Assembly: GCA_964353405.1 (NCBI GenBank)
Contig: CAYGWJ010000019.1
Span: 1 to 44,241 of the forward strand
Direction of reading: 5' to 3'
Origin: JBGLNJ01 sp964353405
Lineage (GTDB): Bacteria; Chloroflexota; Anaerolineae; Fen-1058
Length of the DNA: 44,241 bases
Made by a program: the position numbers and the translations under genes. A model generated the notes under the pieces. That model saw only the letters and a program-made list of their open reading frames with translations, searched no databases and was not told where the DNA came from. This document shows positions 8,320-16,171 of the stretch, piece after piece. The first letter of the stretch is position 1. Each line of letters opens with the position of its first letter.

Positions 8320-9786
8320 ATGTCTAAAAAGATACTAAATGGATTTGGGTTATGTCTTGTCGTTAGTCTGGTGCTGGTTCTTGCATCGGCTAACATCACG
8401 CAAGCTGCGTCAACCACCAAACAATTGAGCACCAACTACACACTCGTCAACCTCGGTGCTCAAGATGCTCACGTTGTCGTGCAGTATCTGCTGGACAGTG
8501 GCGCGACTTGGACGGCACCTGCGGGTAGCACAAACTTTACCATAACTGCAAACGGTGGCCAAAAGATCGTTCGCCAATACCAGGACGCCATGACACCTAC
8601 GTCTGGGCGCGGTTCGGCAGTGGTCAGCTCGGATCAACCTCTGGGCGCTGTCGTCCAGATTTTAGCTGTTGGCCAGACTGCCAGCAGCGGTGCTTACTCT
8701 GGCTTCACTGCGGTCAGCGACAAGTTCTATGTGCCGTTGGTCGCGCGCCGTCTCTCTAGTGCCAGCGGAACCGTAAACAGCCAGGTTATGATCCAGAACA
8801 CCGGTGGGTCGGCGACGACTGTGAGCGTGCAGTTCATTGGGGCGGCCAGCTATACCAAGTCCGGCATCAGCATTCCTGCCGGGGCCACATACTATTATGA
8901 TTTGGATGACGAGACCAACTTGGTTGCGCCGTGGTATGGCTCTGCGGTTGTCCAGGCAGCCTCGGGCGGCACTGTAGCGGTGGTTTCCAATTTATTCACT
9001 GGCCCGAATGGCATGCAGACCTACAATGCCTTTCCGGCTTCCAGTGTGGGGCCCAAGTGGCTGGTGCCTCTGTTCACAGCCAGATTGGCAAATGGCCTCA
9101 GCGCGCCGATCGCGGTCCAAAATCTCAGCGGCGCTCCTATCGCCGTGAATGGCATTACACTATCGTGCACGCCGGATGCCGGTGCAACTGGCTTCTCTGC
9201 TCTGACGGTCAAGAACAGCACTGCGGTGGCCGACAACGCTTCGTACTACTTCAACCCGGTTACGGACAGCACCAACTTCCCCACCGGGTGGTACGGCTCA
9301 TGCATGGTTGACGCAGGGAGCTCCAACGTAGTGGCGTTTGTGCAGATGCGCACCGTGGGCACCGACAACGCGGGTGCCTATGAGGCGATCAACGCGAGCG
9401 GCACTAACACGAAAGCGTTTGTCCCGTTGGTCGCCAAGCGGCTCGGAAACGGGTTCGCCAGCGCCGTGACGATCCAGAACCTGAGCAGCACGACTGACGC
9501 GAATGTGACGTTGACGTACACGCCTTCGCCGGATTATGTGGCGGCAGGCGGCAGCGCGACGGCGTTGACAACCTCGACGACGATTCCCAAGAGTGCCAGC
9601 CTGATCCAGAATCAGCGCCTGACCACCTTTGCGGTGGGTGCCACGGCAATGCCCAGTGGTTGGTTCGGCACGCTCACCGTGCAATCAACCAACAGCGTTG
9701 CGATTGATGGGTTCGTTCAACTGACGAACGTCAACAATCCGGCCGGCGATACCTTCATGGCGCACGGCGTCTTTACCCAACCCTAG
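8320..9786 (+). CDS. Secreted repeat protein of unknown function
   Basis: A 488-residue exported protein with a clear Sec signal peptide (Lys-rich start, hydrophobic core, cleavage near residue 30 after 'NITQA'). The mature part consists of about four diverged beta-rich repeats of roughly 110 residues. Each has a variant of 'VPLVA.RL' (8731, 9066 and 9423 regions), then 'SxVxIQN', and ends with 'WYGS' or 'WFGT'. This resembles invasin/adhesin-like beta-sandwich modules and is Ser/Thr/Asn-rich. There is no anchor or sorting motif. AAGGAGGG precedes the ATG and a strong intrinsic terminator follows, so it is probably a well-expressed single gene. I do not recognise a named family; S-layer or surface-matrix roles are only possibilities. 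Confidence 0.8.
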   Translation: MSKKILNGFGLCLVVSLVLVLASANITQAASTTKQLSTNYTLVNLGAQDAHVVVQYLLDSGATWTAPAGSTNFTITANGGQKIVRQYQDAMTPTSGRGSAVVSSDQPLGAVVQILAVGQTASSGAYSGFTAVSDKFYVPLVARRLSSASGTVNSQVMIQNTGGSATTVSVQFIGAASYTKSGISIPAGATYYYDLDDETNLVAPWYGSAVVQAASGGTVAVVSNLFTGPNGMQTYNAFPASSVGPKWLVPLFTARLANGLSAPIAVQNLSGAPIAVNGITLSCTPDAGATGFSALTVKNSTAVADNASYYFNPVTDSTNFPTGWYGSCMVDAGSSNVVAFVQMRTVGTDNAGAYEAINASGTNTKAFVPLVAKRLGNGFASAVTIQNLSSTTDANVTLTYTPSPDYVAAGGSATALTTSTTIPKSASLIQNQRLTTFAVGATAMPSGWFGTLTVQSTNSVAIDGFVQLTNVNNPAGDTFMAHGVFTQP

Positions 9787-9801
9787 ATTTAGCCGCTAGA
9801 G

Positions 9802-9838
9802 AACCGGGCCGGCCAGAGTATTGGCCGGCCCGGTTTTC
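9802..9838 (+). terminator. Strong intrinsic terminator after the secreted repeat protein
   Basis: A perfect 14-bp GC-rich inverted repeat (arms 9802-9815 and 9822-9835, six-base loop) is followed by TTTT. It lies 15 bases after the stop codon. Confidence 0.9.
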
Positions 9839-9886
9839 CTGTCTGATACCGATCTACTCGACAAATCTTCCCGACCCTGAGAGAAT

Positions 9887-10435
9887 ATGATTCGAATATT
9901 TCGTTTGCAGCTTGTCGTGGCTGTAGTTGCATTAATTTGTACATCATGCGCCGCCCTCCGCCCGCCTCAACCGCCGCTAACGGTATCGCCAACAGGGCAA
10001 GTGTCGCCTTTGAAACAAGTGTCGCCATTGGCGACTGCGTCAAATGTCCCATTGCCGTCCGCACCGTCAGATGTTCCAGCGCCTCTCCCTGGCAAGGCTG
10101 CCATCAGTGGCGTGTTGTATTCATTCAACTCATCTCAGATTGTTCCTGGGACGTTGTTTTATCTTACGAAAGCAATTGGCGACGACAAGCAGTCAATGCC
10201 TTTTGTGTTGATTGGCCCTAACGATGAAGCAGGGGATATTCGGGGACAGTCGGACGCCAAGGGTCAGTTTACCTTGAATGCGATTCCTCCTGGTAACTAT
10301 TTTCTGATTATCTGGAATCCTCCGTATGATTGGGAACCTGGCGTTATTTCAGGTGAAGATCACACACCTCGCCTCATCCAGTTGAGTGCCGGTGAAAAGA
10401 AACCGTTAGGCGCTGTCTTTGTATCGTGGCCTTGA
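9887..10435 (+). CDS. Lipoprotein with a carboxypeptidase-regulatory-like beta domain
   Basis: A 182-residue protein with a short signal sequence ending in a lipobox-like 'LICTSC' (Cys21), so it is probably lipid-anchored. A Pro/Ser-rich linker follows to about residue 65. The C-terminal domain 'AISGVLYSFN...' with 'SDAKGQFTLNAIPPGNYFLIIW' fits the CarboxypepD_reg/SpaA-like fold, in which a small beta sandwich caps a surface protein. The linker contains two near-identical 'QVSPL' units. It stands alone between a terminator and another small lipoprotein gene. No enzymatic motif is seen; an envelope structural or binding role is an inference. Confidence 0.75.
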   Translation: MIRIFRLQLVVAVVALICTSCAALRPPQPPLTVSPTGQVSPLKQVSPLATASNVPLPSAPSDVPAPLPGKAAISGVLYSFNSSQIVPGTLFYLTKAIGDDKQSMPFVLIGPNDEAGDIRGQSDAKGQFTLNAIPPGNYFLIIWNPPYDWEPGVISGEDHTPRLIQLSAGEKKPLGAVFVSWP

Positions 10436-10486
10436 GATGTCTTGCGCCTTTATACCGAGAGTTCGATAACAGCCCCAATTTGACCC

Positions 10487-10894
10487 ATGACTAGAAACAG
10501 CCTCACATCAAGAGCCACATGGACTGTCCTTTTGGTCTGGGTGGCTTTTCTTGTTGCATGTCAAGATCAATCTTTGCCGGCGATTCCTCCGGTTAGCCAA
10601 TTCAAGGCTCTGGCAGTCGGCACACCCATTCCCGCCGGTAAAGAAACGGCTCCGATTAGTTTGCCATCCGATGTCAGCGGTGTGATGTTTATCAACCAGT
10701 CTGGTGTTTCGATCAGTGTTGTGGTCAGTGATACTGTAGCTACTATTCCTCGTCTCCAAAGTTTTCTGTTTGTGTTACCGGCGGGTACACACCAGTTTTA
10801 TATTTATAGACCAGAAGTTGCCCCAGGGGTGCACTCGGAAACAACCGAATATGGCAAAGTGCGTTATGTTTATGTATTTCCGAGACCACCGTAA
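10487..10894 (+). CDS. Small lipoprotein of unknown function
   Basis: A 135-residue protein with a signal sequence and good lipobox 'FLVAC' (Cys25). The mature domain is short and beta-rich, with 'GVMFINQSGVSISVVVSD' and 'VLPAGTHQFYIYRP'. No named family is recognised. It follows the previous lipoprotein gene by about 50 bases in the same direction, so the two may be co-transcribed. It is the last gene of the low-GC portion of the window. Confidence 0.65.
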   Translation: MTRNSLTSRATWTVLLVWVAFLVACQDQSLPAIPPVSQFKALAVGTPIPAGKETAPISLPSDVSGVMFINQSGVSISVVVSDTVATIPRLQSFLFVLPAGTHQFYIYRPEVAPGVHSETTEYGKVRYVYVFPRPP

Positions 10895-10986
10895 AGTGGC
10901 AGAGCTAAACGTAGATTCTAGCCTTGCTTGACCATTCCGCCATCCCCTGTTAGAATCCCGCCATCTTTTGCAGGAGCTAATGCAAA

Positions 10987-13611
10987 TTGAGTGACATTGA
11001 AGGCATCGCCCCGCATGGGGGCGAGTTGGTTGATCGTGTTCTTTTCGCCGACGAGCGGGAGGCGGCCCGAGCAAGAGCCAGGCGCCTCCCGCAAATCTTG
11101 TTGGGTCCCATGTCGCTGGCCGACGTGGAGATGCTGGCCGTCGGCGCCATGTCGCCTTTGACAGGCTTTATGGTTCGCACCGATTACGAGCGCGTCGTCT
11201 CCGAGATGCGCCTGGCGGATGGACCTGTGTGGAGCATTCCCGTCACGCTGCCGGTTTTGACTGAGCAAGCCGCCGGCATCCGCGAAGGGCAAGAGGTCGC
11301 GCTCGCGGAGGGCGAGGGGCACATCCTGGCCGTGATGACGGTGCAGGAAAAATTTGGCTACGACAAGCGCCGCGAGGCGCGCGAGGTGTATCGCACCGAG
11401 GAAGATAAACATCCCGGCGTGGCCCGGCTTTACAGGCAGGGTGACGTTCTGCTCGGCGGCCCGATTGAGCTGATTGATTTTCCAGCCCATCGCGAGTTCC
11501 TGGAATTTCGTCACACCCCGGTCGAGACGCGGCGGATGTTTGCCCGGCGTGGCTGGAAGACCATCGTCGCTTTCCAGACGCGCAACCCCATCCATCGCAG
11601 TCACGAGTACATCCAAAAAACCGCGCTCGAAATCGTGGATGGGCTGTTGCTTCACCCGCTCGTCGGGGAGACACAGGCGAGTGACATTCCCGCCGACGTG
11701 CGCATGGCTTCGTATCAAGCGATTCTGCGCGACTATTACCCGCCCGATCGGGTGCTCCTCGGCGTGTTCCCAGCAGCCATGCGCTATGCCGGCCCGCGCG
11801 AGGCGATCTTTCACGCGCTGTGCCGCAAGAACTATGGCTGCACGCACTTTATCGTCGGCCGCGACCATGCTGGCGTGGGCAAGTATTACGGCACCTACGA
11901 CGCGCAGCAAATCTTTGACGAGTTCGAGCCGGAAGAAATTGGCATCACACCGCTGATGTTCGAGAACACTTTTTATTGCAGGAAATGTGGCGGCATCGTT
12001 TCAGCCAAGACCTGCCCGCATGGTGAACAAGACCATGTGATTTTCTCCGGTACCGAAGTGCGCCGCCGGTTGGAAACGGGCGAGCCGATCCCGCCCGAGT
12101 TCACTCGACCCGAAGTTTATCGCGTCCTGGTCGAAGGGATGCGAGCCAGGCGCGGCGACCAGCCAATTCCCCAACCCGCCAACCTGCCAACGAGCAAACC
12201 GACCTGGGGCGGGCGCAAGGTTTTGGTCATCGGCTTGGACTGCGCGGAGCCGTCGCTCGTGTTCGACCGCTGGCGCGAGGAATTGCCCAATCTCAATCGT
12301 TTGATGTCCGGCGGCGTATACGGCAACCTCGAATCGTGCATCCCGGCCATTACTGTTCCCGCCTGGAGCGTGATGATGTCCAGCCGCGATCCAGGCCAGT
12401 TGGGCATCTATGGCTTCCGCAACCGCGCCGATTACTCGTATGACAAGATGACGATTGCCACCGGTTCAGCCGTCAAGGTGGATCGCGTGTGGGATATTCT
12501 CTCGCGCGCCGGCAAGCAGGTCGTCACCGTCGGCGTGCCCGGCTCTTATCCGCCGCGCCCGGTCAACGGCGTGATGGTGGGCTGTTTCCTCACGCCCAAC
12601 ACGACCAAGTCGCAATATACCTATCCGCCCGAACTCAAAGACCAGATCGCCTCGTGGGTGGGCGAGTATCAGGTGGACGTGCCCCAATTTCGCACGGAAG
12701 ACAAGGATTTTCTGCTCAAGCAGATTTACGACATGACCGACCAGCATTTCGTCGTCGTCAAGAAACTGCTGACGGAAAAGCCGTGGGATTTCTTTATGTT
12801 TGTCGAGATGGGGGTGGATCGTATCCATCACGGCCTGTGGAAATACACCGACCCGGCGCATCCCAAATTCGAGCCGGGCAACAAGTGGCAAGATTCGATC
12901 CGCGACTATTACAAGAAACTCGATGGCTACATCGGCGAGGTGCTGTCGCTCGCCGCGCAAGCGGCGCAGGATACGGTTGTGCTCGTCGTGTCCGATCACG
13001 GCGCCAAGACGATGCACGGCGGCATCGCGCTCAACGAGTGGCTCATCCGCAACGGCTGGCTCGTCTTGAAGGATAAAGCGCCCACGATGATCACGCCGTT
13101 CGAAAAGGTCGAAGTGGACTGGAGCAAGACGCGCGCGTGGGGCAGTGGGGGCTATTATGGACGCGTGTTCCTCAACGTCGCGGGCCGCGAGCCGCACGGC
13201 GCCATCCCGCCGGCCGATTACGAGCGTGTGCGCGATGAGCTGGCCAGGGCGCTCGAATCTATCCCTGCGCCGGATGGCCGGGACATTGGCACTGTGGCGT
13301 TCAGGCCGGAGAAAATCTATAAAGAAGTCAAAGGCATCCCGCCCGACCTGGTCGTGTACTTTGGCAACCTGGACTGGCGCGCGGTCGGCAGCCTGGGCGT
13401 GGGCGATATTTACACCTTTGAAAACGATACCGGCCCCGACGATGCCAATCACGCTCAACAGGGCCTGTACATCGTGTACGATCCCGCCCGCGAGGGAAAC
13501 GGCGGCAAGCGGATGGACGCGCACATCATGGACATCGCGCCGACGGTGCTCGACCTGATGGGCCTGCCCGTACCGCGCGATATGAACGGGAATGTCATCC
13601 AGCTAAACTGA
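10987..13611 (+). CDS. sat: Fusion: ATP sulfurylase (sulfate adenylyltransferase) with C-terminal alkaline-phosphatase-superfamily phosphodiesterase
   Basis: An 874-residue protein. Residues 1-395 are a complete ATP sulfurylase: PUA-like N-terminus 'IAPHGGELVDRVL', 'GAMSPLTGFM', the catalytic 'QTRNPIHRSHE' from residue 197, 'GRDHAGVGKYYG' from 291, and 'SGTEVRRRLETGEPIPPEF'. Sulfate plus ATP gives APS and pyrophosphate. After a Pro/Gln-rich linker (about 396-410), residues 411-874 are a type I phosphodiesterase/nucleotide pyrophosphatase-like domain with metal ligand D418, likely nucleophile T456 in 'ITVPAWS', D670-H671 and H677 in 'SDHGAKTMHGG', and H822. The start is TTG with AGGAG ten bases upstream. 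APS kinase follows. The frame is continuous, so the fusion is real in this sequence; the linker resembles short repeat DNA. Confidence 0.9.
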   Translation: MSDIEGIAPHGGELVDRVLFADEREAARARARRLPQILLGPMSLADVEMLAVGAMSPLTGFMVRTDYERVVSEMRLADGPVWSIPVTLPVLTEQAAGIREGQEVALAEGEGHILAVMTVQEKFGYDKRREAREVYRTEEDKHPGVARLYRQGDVLLGGPIELIDFPAHREFLEFRHTPVETRRMFARRGWKTIVAFQTRNPIHRSHEYIQKTALEIVDGLLLHPLVGETQASDIPADVRMASYQAILRDYYPPDRVLLGVFPAAMRYAGPREAIFHALCRKNYGCTHFIVGRDHAGVGKYYGTYDAQQIFDEFEPEEIGITPLMFENTFYCRKCGGIVSAKTCPHGEQDHVIFSGTEVRRRLETGEPIPPEFTRPEVYRVLVEGMRARRGDQPIPQPANLPTSKPTWGGRKVLVIGLDCAEPSLVFDRWREELPNLNRLMSGGVYGNLESCIPAITVPAWSVMMSSRDPGQLGIYGFRNRADYSYDKMTIATGSAVKVDRVWDILSRAGKQVVTVGVPGSYPPRPVNGVMVGCFLTPNTTKSQYTYPPELKDQIASWVGEYQVDVPQFRTEDKDFLLKQIYDMTDQHFVVVKKLLTEKPWDFFMFVEMGVDRIHHGLWKYTDPAHPKFEPGNKWQDSIRDYYKKLDGYIGEVLSLAAQAAQDTVVLVVSDHGAKTMHGGIALNEWLIRNGWLVLKDKAPTMITPFEKVEVDWSKTRAWGSGGYYGRVFLNVAGREPHGAIPPADYERVRDELARALESIPAPDGRDIGTVAFRPEKIYKEVKGIPPDLVVYFGNLDWRAVGSLGVGDIYTFENDTGPDDANHAQQGLYIVYDPAREGNGGKRMDAHIMDIAPTVLDLMGLPVPRDMNGNVIQLN

Positions 13612-13618
13612 TTCTGCC

Positions 13619-13700
13619 GTGAAACGTGATGCGTAATACGTGAAACGTGATGCGTAATACGTAAAACGTGGATTTTACGCGTTACGTTTTACGTTTCACG
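13619..13700 (+). repeat. Palindromic intergenic repeat, CGTGAAACGT family, copy 1
   Basis: Direct copies of 'cgtgaaacgtgatgcgtaat' are followed by a reverse complement ending 'acgttttacgtttcacg', so the whole element can fold into a hairpin. Related copies occur at 20867-20890, 39445-39498 and 40284-40330. Confidence 0.8.
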
Positions 13701-13736
13701 GATCATTCAAATATCTAAAGGGAACATCAACGAACC

Positions 13737-14279
13737 ATGTGCTGTCAAACCGGATTCACTCTTTGGTTCACCGGGCTTTCGGGCGCGGGGAAATCTACGA
13801 TCAGCCAACGGGTGGCTGAGGAATTGCGCCGCCGAGGATCGCGCGTCGAAGTGCTCGACGGCGACGTGGTGCGGATGCACCTGAGCAAGGGGCTGGGCTT
13901 TTCAAAGGAAGACCGCGATACCAACATCCGCCGCATCGGCTGGGTGTGTGAGGTGCTCAGCCGCAACGGCGTGGCCGCTATCGGCGCGGCCATTTCGCCC
14001 TACCGGGAGATCCGCGACGAGATTCGCGGCAAGGTCGAACACTTTGTGGAAGTGTACGTCGAATGCTCGATTGAAAAGCTGACGGAGCGCGATGTGAAGG
14101 GCCTCTATCAGAAGGCGCTCAACGGCGAGATCAAGAACTTTACCGGCGTCTCGGATCCGTACGAACCGCCGGTCAATCCCGAAGTCATTTGCCACACCGA
14201 CGGGCGCGAGACGCCCGAGCAAAGCGCGGCCAAAGTGTTGGCCAAGCTCGAATCGCTCGGTTACATTCCAGCGGCCTGA
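13737..14279 (+). CDS. cysC: Adenylylsulfate (APS) kinase
   Basis: A 180-residue P-loop kinase that phosphorylates APS to PAPS with ATP, the second step of sulfate activation. Walker A is 'GLSGAGKST' at residues 13-21. 'DGDVVR' and 'GFSKEDRDTNIRRI' form the APS site, and 'SDPYEPPVNPEV' is the usual C-terminal loop. Length and motifs are those of a free-standing functional CysC. It follows the sulfurylase fusion, separated only by a palindromic repeat, and is followed by a good intrinsic terminator. PAPS could feed either sulfate reduction or sulfation of surface glycans; no PAPS reductase or sulfotransferase is in the window. Confidence 0.95.
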   Translation: MCCQTGFTLWFTGLSGAGKSTISQRVAEELRRRGSRVEVLDGDVVRMHLSKGLGFSKEDRDTNIRRIGWVCEVLSRNGVAAIGAAISPYREIRDEIRGKVEHFVEVYVECSIEKLTERDVKGLYQKALNGEIKNFTGVSDPYEPPVNPEVICHTDGRETPEQSAAKVLAKLESLGYIPAA

Positions 14280-14303
14280 GCAGCAGGTTTCAGCCGTTTT
14301 GTC

Positions 14304-14333
14304 AACAGCCCTTCTCGCCAGAAGGGCTGTTTT
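14304..14333 (+). terminator. Intrinsic terminator after cysC
   Basis: Perfect 12-bp inverted repeat (14304-14315 and 14320-14331, loop CGCC) running into TTTT, 25 bases after the stop codon. Confidence 0.88.
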
Positions 14334-14337
14334 CGTG

Positions 14338-14367
14338 TTGCCGCCATGATGGTTTGTGTTGTATAAT
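14338..14367 (+). promoter_or_regulatory. Sigma70-type promoter for the coiled-coil gene at 14406
   Basis: TTGCCG at 14338-14343, an 18-base spacer and a perfect TATAAT at 14362-14367. It sits directly after the cysC terminator and 38 bases before the next ATG. Confidence 0.65.
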
Positions 14368-14405
14368 ACTCGCGTTGATGAGGGTCTGGCGACCGGGGGT
14401 GTGAC

Positions 14406-15014
14406 ATGACATTGCTAACGCGGCAAGAGATGGAGCAAAAACTAGGCCAACTGTTCCCGCCCAAGCAGGCGACGGGCTTGACCGAGTTGCTGGATAATTT
14501 TCGCGAACTCGAGGTCCAGCGCGCGGCCGACACACGGGAATTGAAACAAGGCCTGACGGCGCTGACTGCCGAGACAAAAAAGTTGGCCGAAGCGCAACGG
14601 CAAACGACGGAACGGTTGACTGAATTTGGGCAACGCGTTGACGAACGCTTTGCCAGCCTGGCTGCTGCGCAACAACAGACAGACAAAGGCCTGACTCGCC
14701 TTGACCAGGCGATGGAAATGCTGACACAGGCCCAGCAGCGAACGGAGGGGCAATTGGCTGAACTGGGTAAGGCAATCACCGAACTGTCCAAGTCCCAGTT
14801 GCGCACGGAAGATCGCCTGGGTAACGTCAGCAAAATGGTCACCAGCCTGGGTAATACCATTGGTTTCAGCCTGGAGGAATTTGTGGCAGCTTTGCTGCCA
14901 CCGTACCTGGAGAGACACTGGAACATCTCAGGCCTGACGTTGGAGCGGCGCTACTTTGATCTGGGCGGCGGGCGGCTGATTCCATACAGCCGCATCAACC
15001 GCGAGCGAGCATAA
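14406..15014 (+). pseudogene. Coiled-coil protein, DUF3782-like, C-terminally truncated
   Basis: 202 residues. After a short N-terminal helix, residues 30-145 form a long coiled coil of Gln/Glu/Leu heptads with repeated 'AQRQTTERLTE'-type units. The tail 'LGNTIGFSLEEFVAALLPPYLER' and 'LERRYFDLGGGRL' matches the start of the nuclease-like domain (PD-(D/E)XK fold) that follows the coil in DUF3782-type proteins common in filamentous bacteria. The expected rest, with its 'E.D' and 'E.K' catalytic strands, is missing, and the last residues look out of frame. It therefore appears truncated. It has its own promoter and a hairpin after its stop, so the shortened product may still be made. Confidence 0.6.
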
Positions 15015-15045
15015 ACCGCACCGATACGATGGCTGGTGGAGAAAT

Positions 15046-15072
15046 CAGAGGCGACCTATTGGGTCGCCTCTG
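15046..15072 (+). terminator. Hairpin after the coiled-coil gene
   Basis: Perfect 11-bp inverted repeat (15046-15056 and 15062-15072, loop TATTG), followed by a weak T-rich tail. The end of a minus-strand remnant also falls here. Confidence 0.55.
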
Positions 15073-15425
15073 TTGTTGAATGCGGTTCGGTCGTTGGCGT
15101 CTCTAACGCCAGTGATGATTTGCCGCTCTCGATCACATACACCTGGGTCGCAATAAGTGGAGGTGCGCCGAACTGGCGTGTAGGATCAATCGAGGTCGTG
15201 GTCTGAGCCTATCCGAAAACTGGAGTGCCGGCTTCAGCCTGCCTTTCCCCACGCGGACTAAAGTCCGCACTCTGGAGGTTTTCGGATAGGTTCTTAGTCG
15301 TGCCCGTGGCGTCTTTGATCCAGTGGCAAGCGCCCCTTCGACATCGCCAGCGTTGGGAGGCTATACCTCGGCGATCACCGACATCGAAGGCGGGATAGGA
15401 GTGGGCGTCGGCATCGGTTTTGTAT
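15056..15425 (-). pseudogene. Fragmented remnant of a secreted protein with a Thr/Pro linker
   Basis: On the minus strand one frame reads 'PMPTPTPIPP', then 'SVIAEV', a TAG, and 'PPNAGDVEGALATGS'. Another, after an inserted inverted repeat, reads 'SIDPTRQFGAPPLIATQ' to a stop at 15056-15058. The pieces look like one exported protein broken by a stop, frameshifts and the repeat at 15208-15290. The function is unknown and the reading is tentative. Confidence 0.35.
15208..15290. repeat. Inverted-repeat element
   Basis: 13-bp arms 'cctatccgaaaac' (15208-15220) and its reverse complement (15278-15290) enclose a second palindrome 'gcggactaaagtccgc' at 15253-15268. This is typical of short mobile palindromic elements. 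It appears to sit inside a minus-strand gene remnant. Confidence 0.7.
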
Positions 15426-15426
15426 G

Positions 15427-15471
15427 GACCTGACAGGTCGGGCGACCTCAGCTCGCCTGACCTGTCAGGTC
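15427..15471. repeat. Palindromic repeat
   Basis: 19-bp arms (15427-15445 and 15453-15471) with one G-T mismatch, built on 'acctgacaggt'. It lies just past the stop of the next minus-strand remnant. Confidence 0.7.
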
Positions 15472-15475
15472 TGAT

Positions 15476-15649
15476 TTATGGGTTGCGCATCACCAGCGGC
15501 AGGTAGATGTGATACTGCAGCGGCGGGCCCGCATTTGAGAACGATTCCCTAATCCCGTAATCCATGATCACTGCGATCCCCGCATGCGCGCTCAATTTGG
15601 CGGCTTCTTGAGCGCCAGCATCCGGCGGGTCGGTATGTCGATCTGCCAT
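15476..15649 (-). pseudogene. C-terminal remnant of a secreted protein ending in YLPLVMR
   Basis: A 57-codon minus-strand ORF ('MADRHTDPPDAGAQEAAKL' onwards) ending in 'YHIYLPLVMRNP'. A C-terminal '(Y/F)LPLV.R' is a hallmark I associate with exported Chloroflexota proteins. Upstream the same frame has a TGA, but another frame carries 'EPQAFVTVDEVGPLRA', so the homologous region extends to about 15722 with a frameshift. It is a degraded gene end, not a working small gene. Confidence 0.5.
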
Positions 15650-15724
15650 GATGCCCGCAAAGGCCCCACTTCATCCACCGTGACAAAGGCTTGCGGTTCA
15701 ATGCGCTCGAAGATGGTTGGGATG

Positions 15725-16087
15725 GCCAGGGTATGGGATGCTGCTTCAGGCCAGCCGTTGCTCATCTTGTCCGGGTATGCAGCAACGGTGCAATGGGTAG
15801 AATTCAGCCCGGACGGGAAACGGCTGGCGACTGCCAGCAACGATGGGACGGCCGATGTGTGGGATGCGATGACGGGCCAGCAACTGCTGCATTTTACCGA
15901 TCACACTGGGCAAGTGATGGCCGCTCGGTTTAGTTCCGCTGGCACACGCCTGATCACGGGCAGCACCGATAGAACGATGCGCATCCATGCCTTGCCGATT
16001 GAAGACCTGGTCGCGCCTCACGCGGTCGCTCACCACCGACGAGTGCGCCAGTATTTGCACGTGGAGACGTGCCCGGTTGCGCCATGA
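15725..16087 (+). pseudogene. WD40-repeat protein remnant (C-terminal blades)
   Basis: The frame from about 15725 contains two clear WD40 blades: 'ARVWDAASGQPLLILSGYA', then 'VEFSPDGKRLATASNDGTADVWD' with a second 'TGQQLLHFTDHTG'. It ends with 'QYLHVETCP', the usual tail of large WD40 proteins attached to STAND ATPases or kinases. Just before this tail, the expected 'RSLTTDEC' is present only in another frame, so there are small indels. The longer open frame from 15584 begins in antisense of the neighbouring minus-strand remnant. This is the last fragment of a much larger protein. A hairpin follows. Confidence 0.65.
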
Positions 16088-16107
16088 CAATCCTGTTTAT
16101 CAACACA

Positions 16108-16139
16108 CAAGCCCTCTCCGCAAACGCGGAGAGGGCTTG
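16108..16139. terminator. Bidirectional hairpin between the WD40 remnant and RNase J
   Basis: Perfect 14-bp inverted repeat (16108-16121 and 16126-16139, loop AAAC). It lies 32 bases past the RNase J stop. T tracts are weak on both sides, so termination strength is uncertain. Confidence 0.65.
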
Positions 16140-16171
16140 CCCATCTCCAATACCTAATCTCTAATCCCCCA

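Noticed and set aside
10918..13524. Long minus-strand frames opposite the sulfurylase fusion
   Set aside because: Antisense to a protein with complete enzyme motifs; no start signals or domains.
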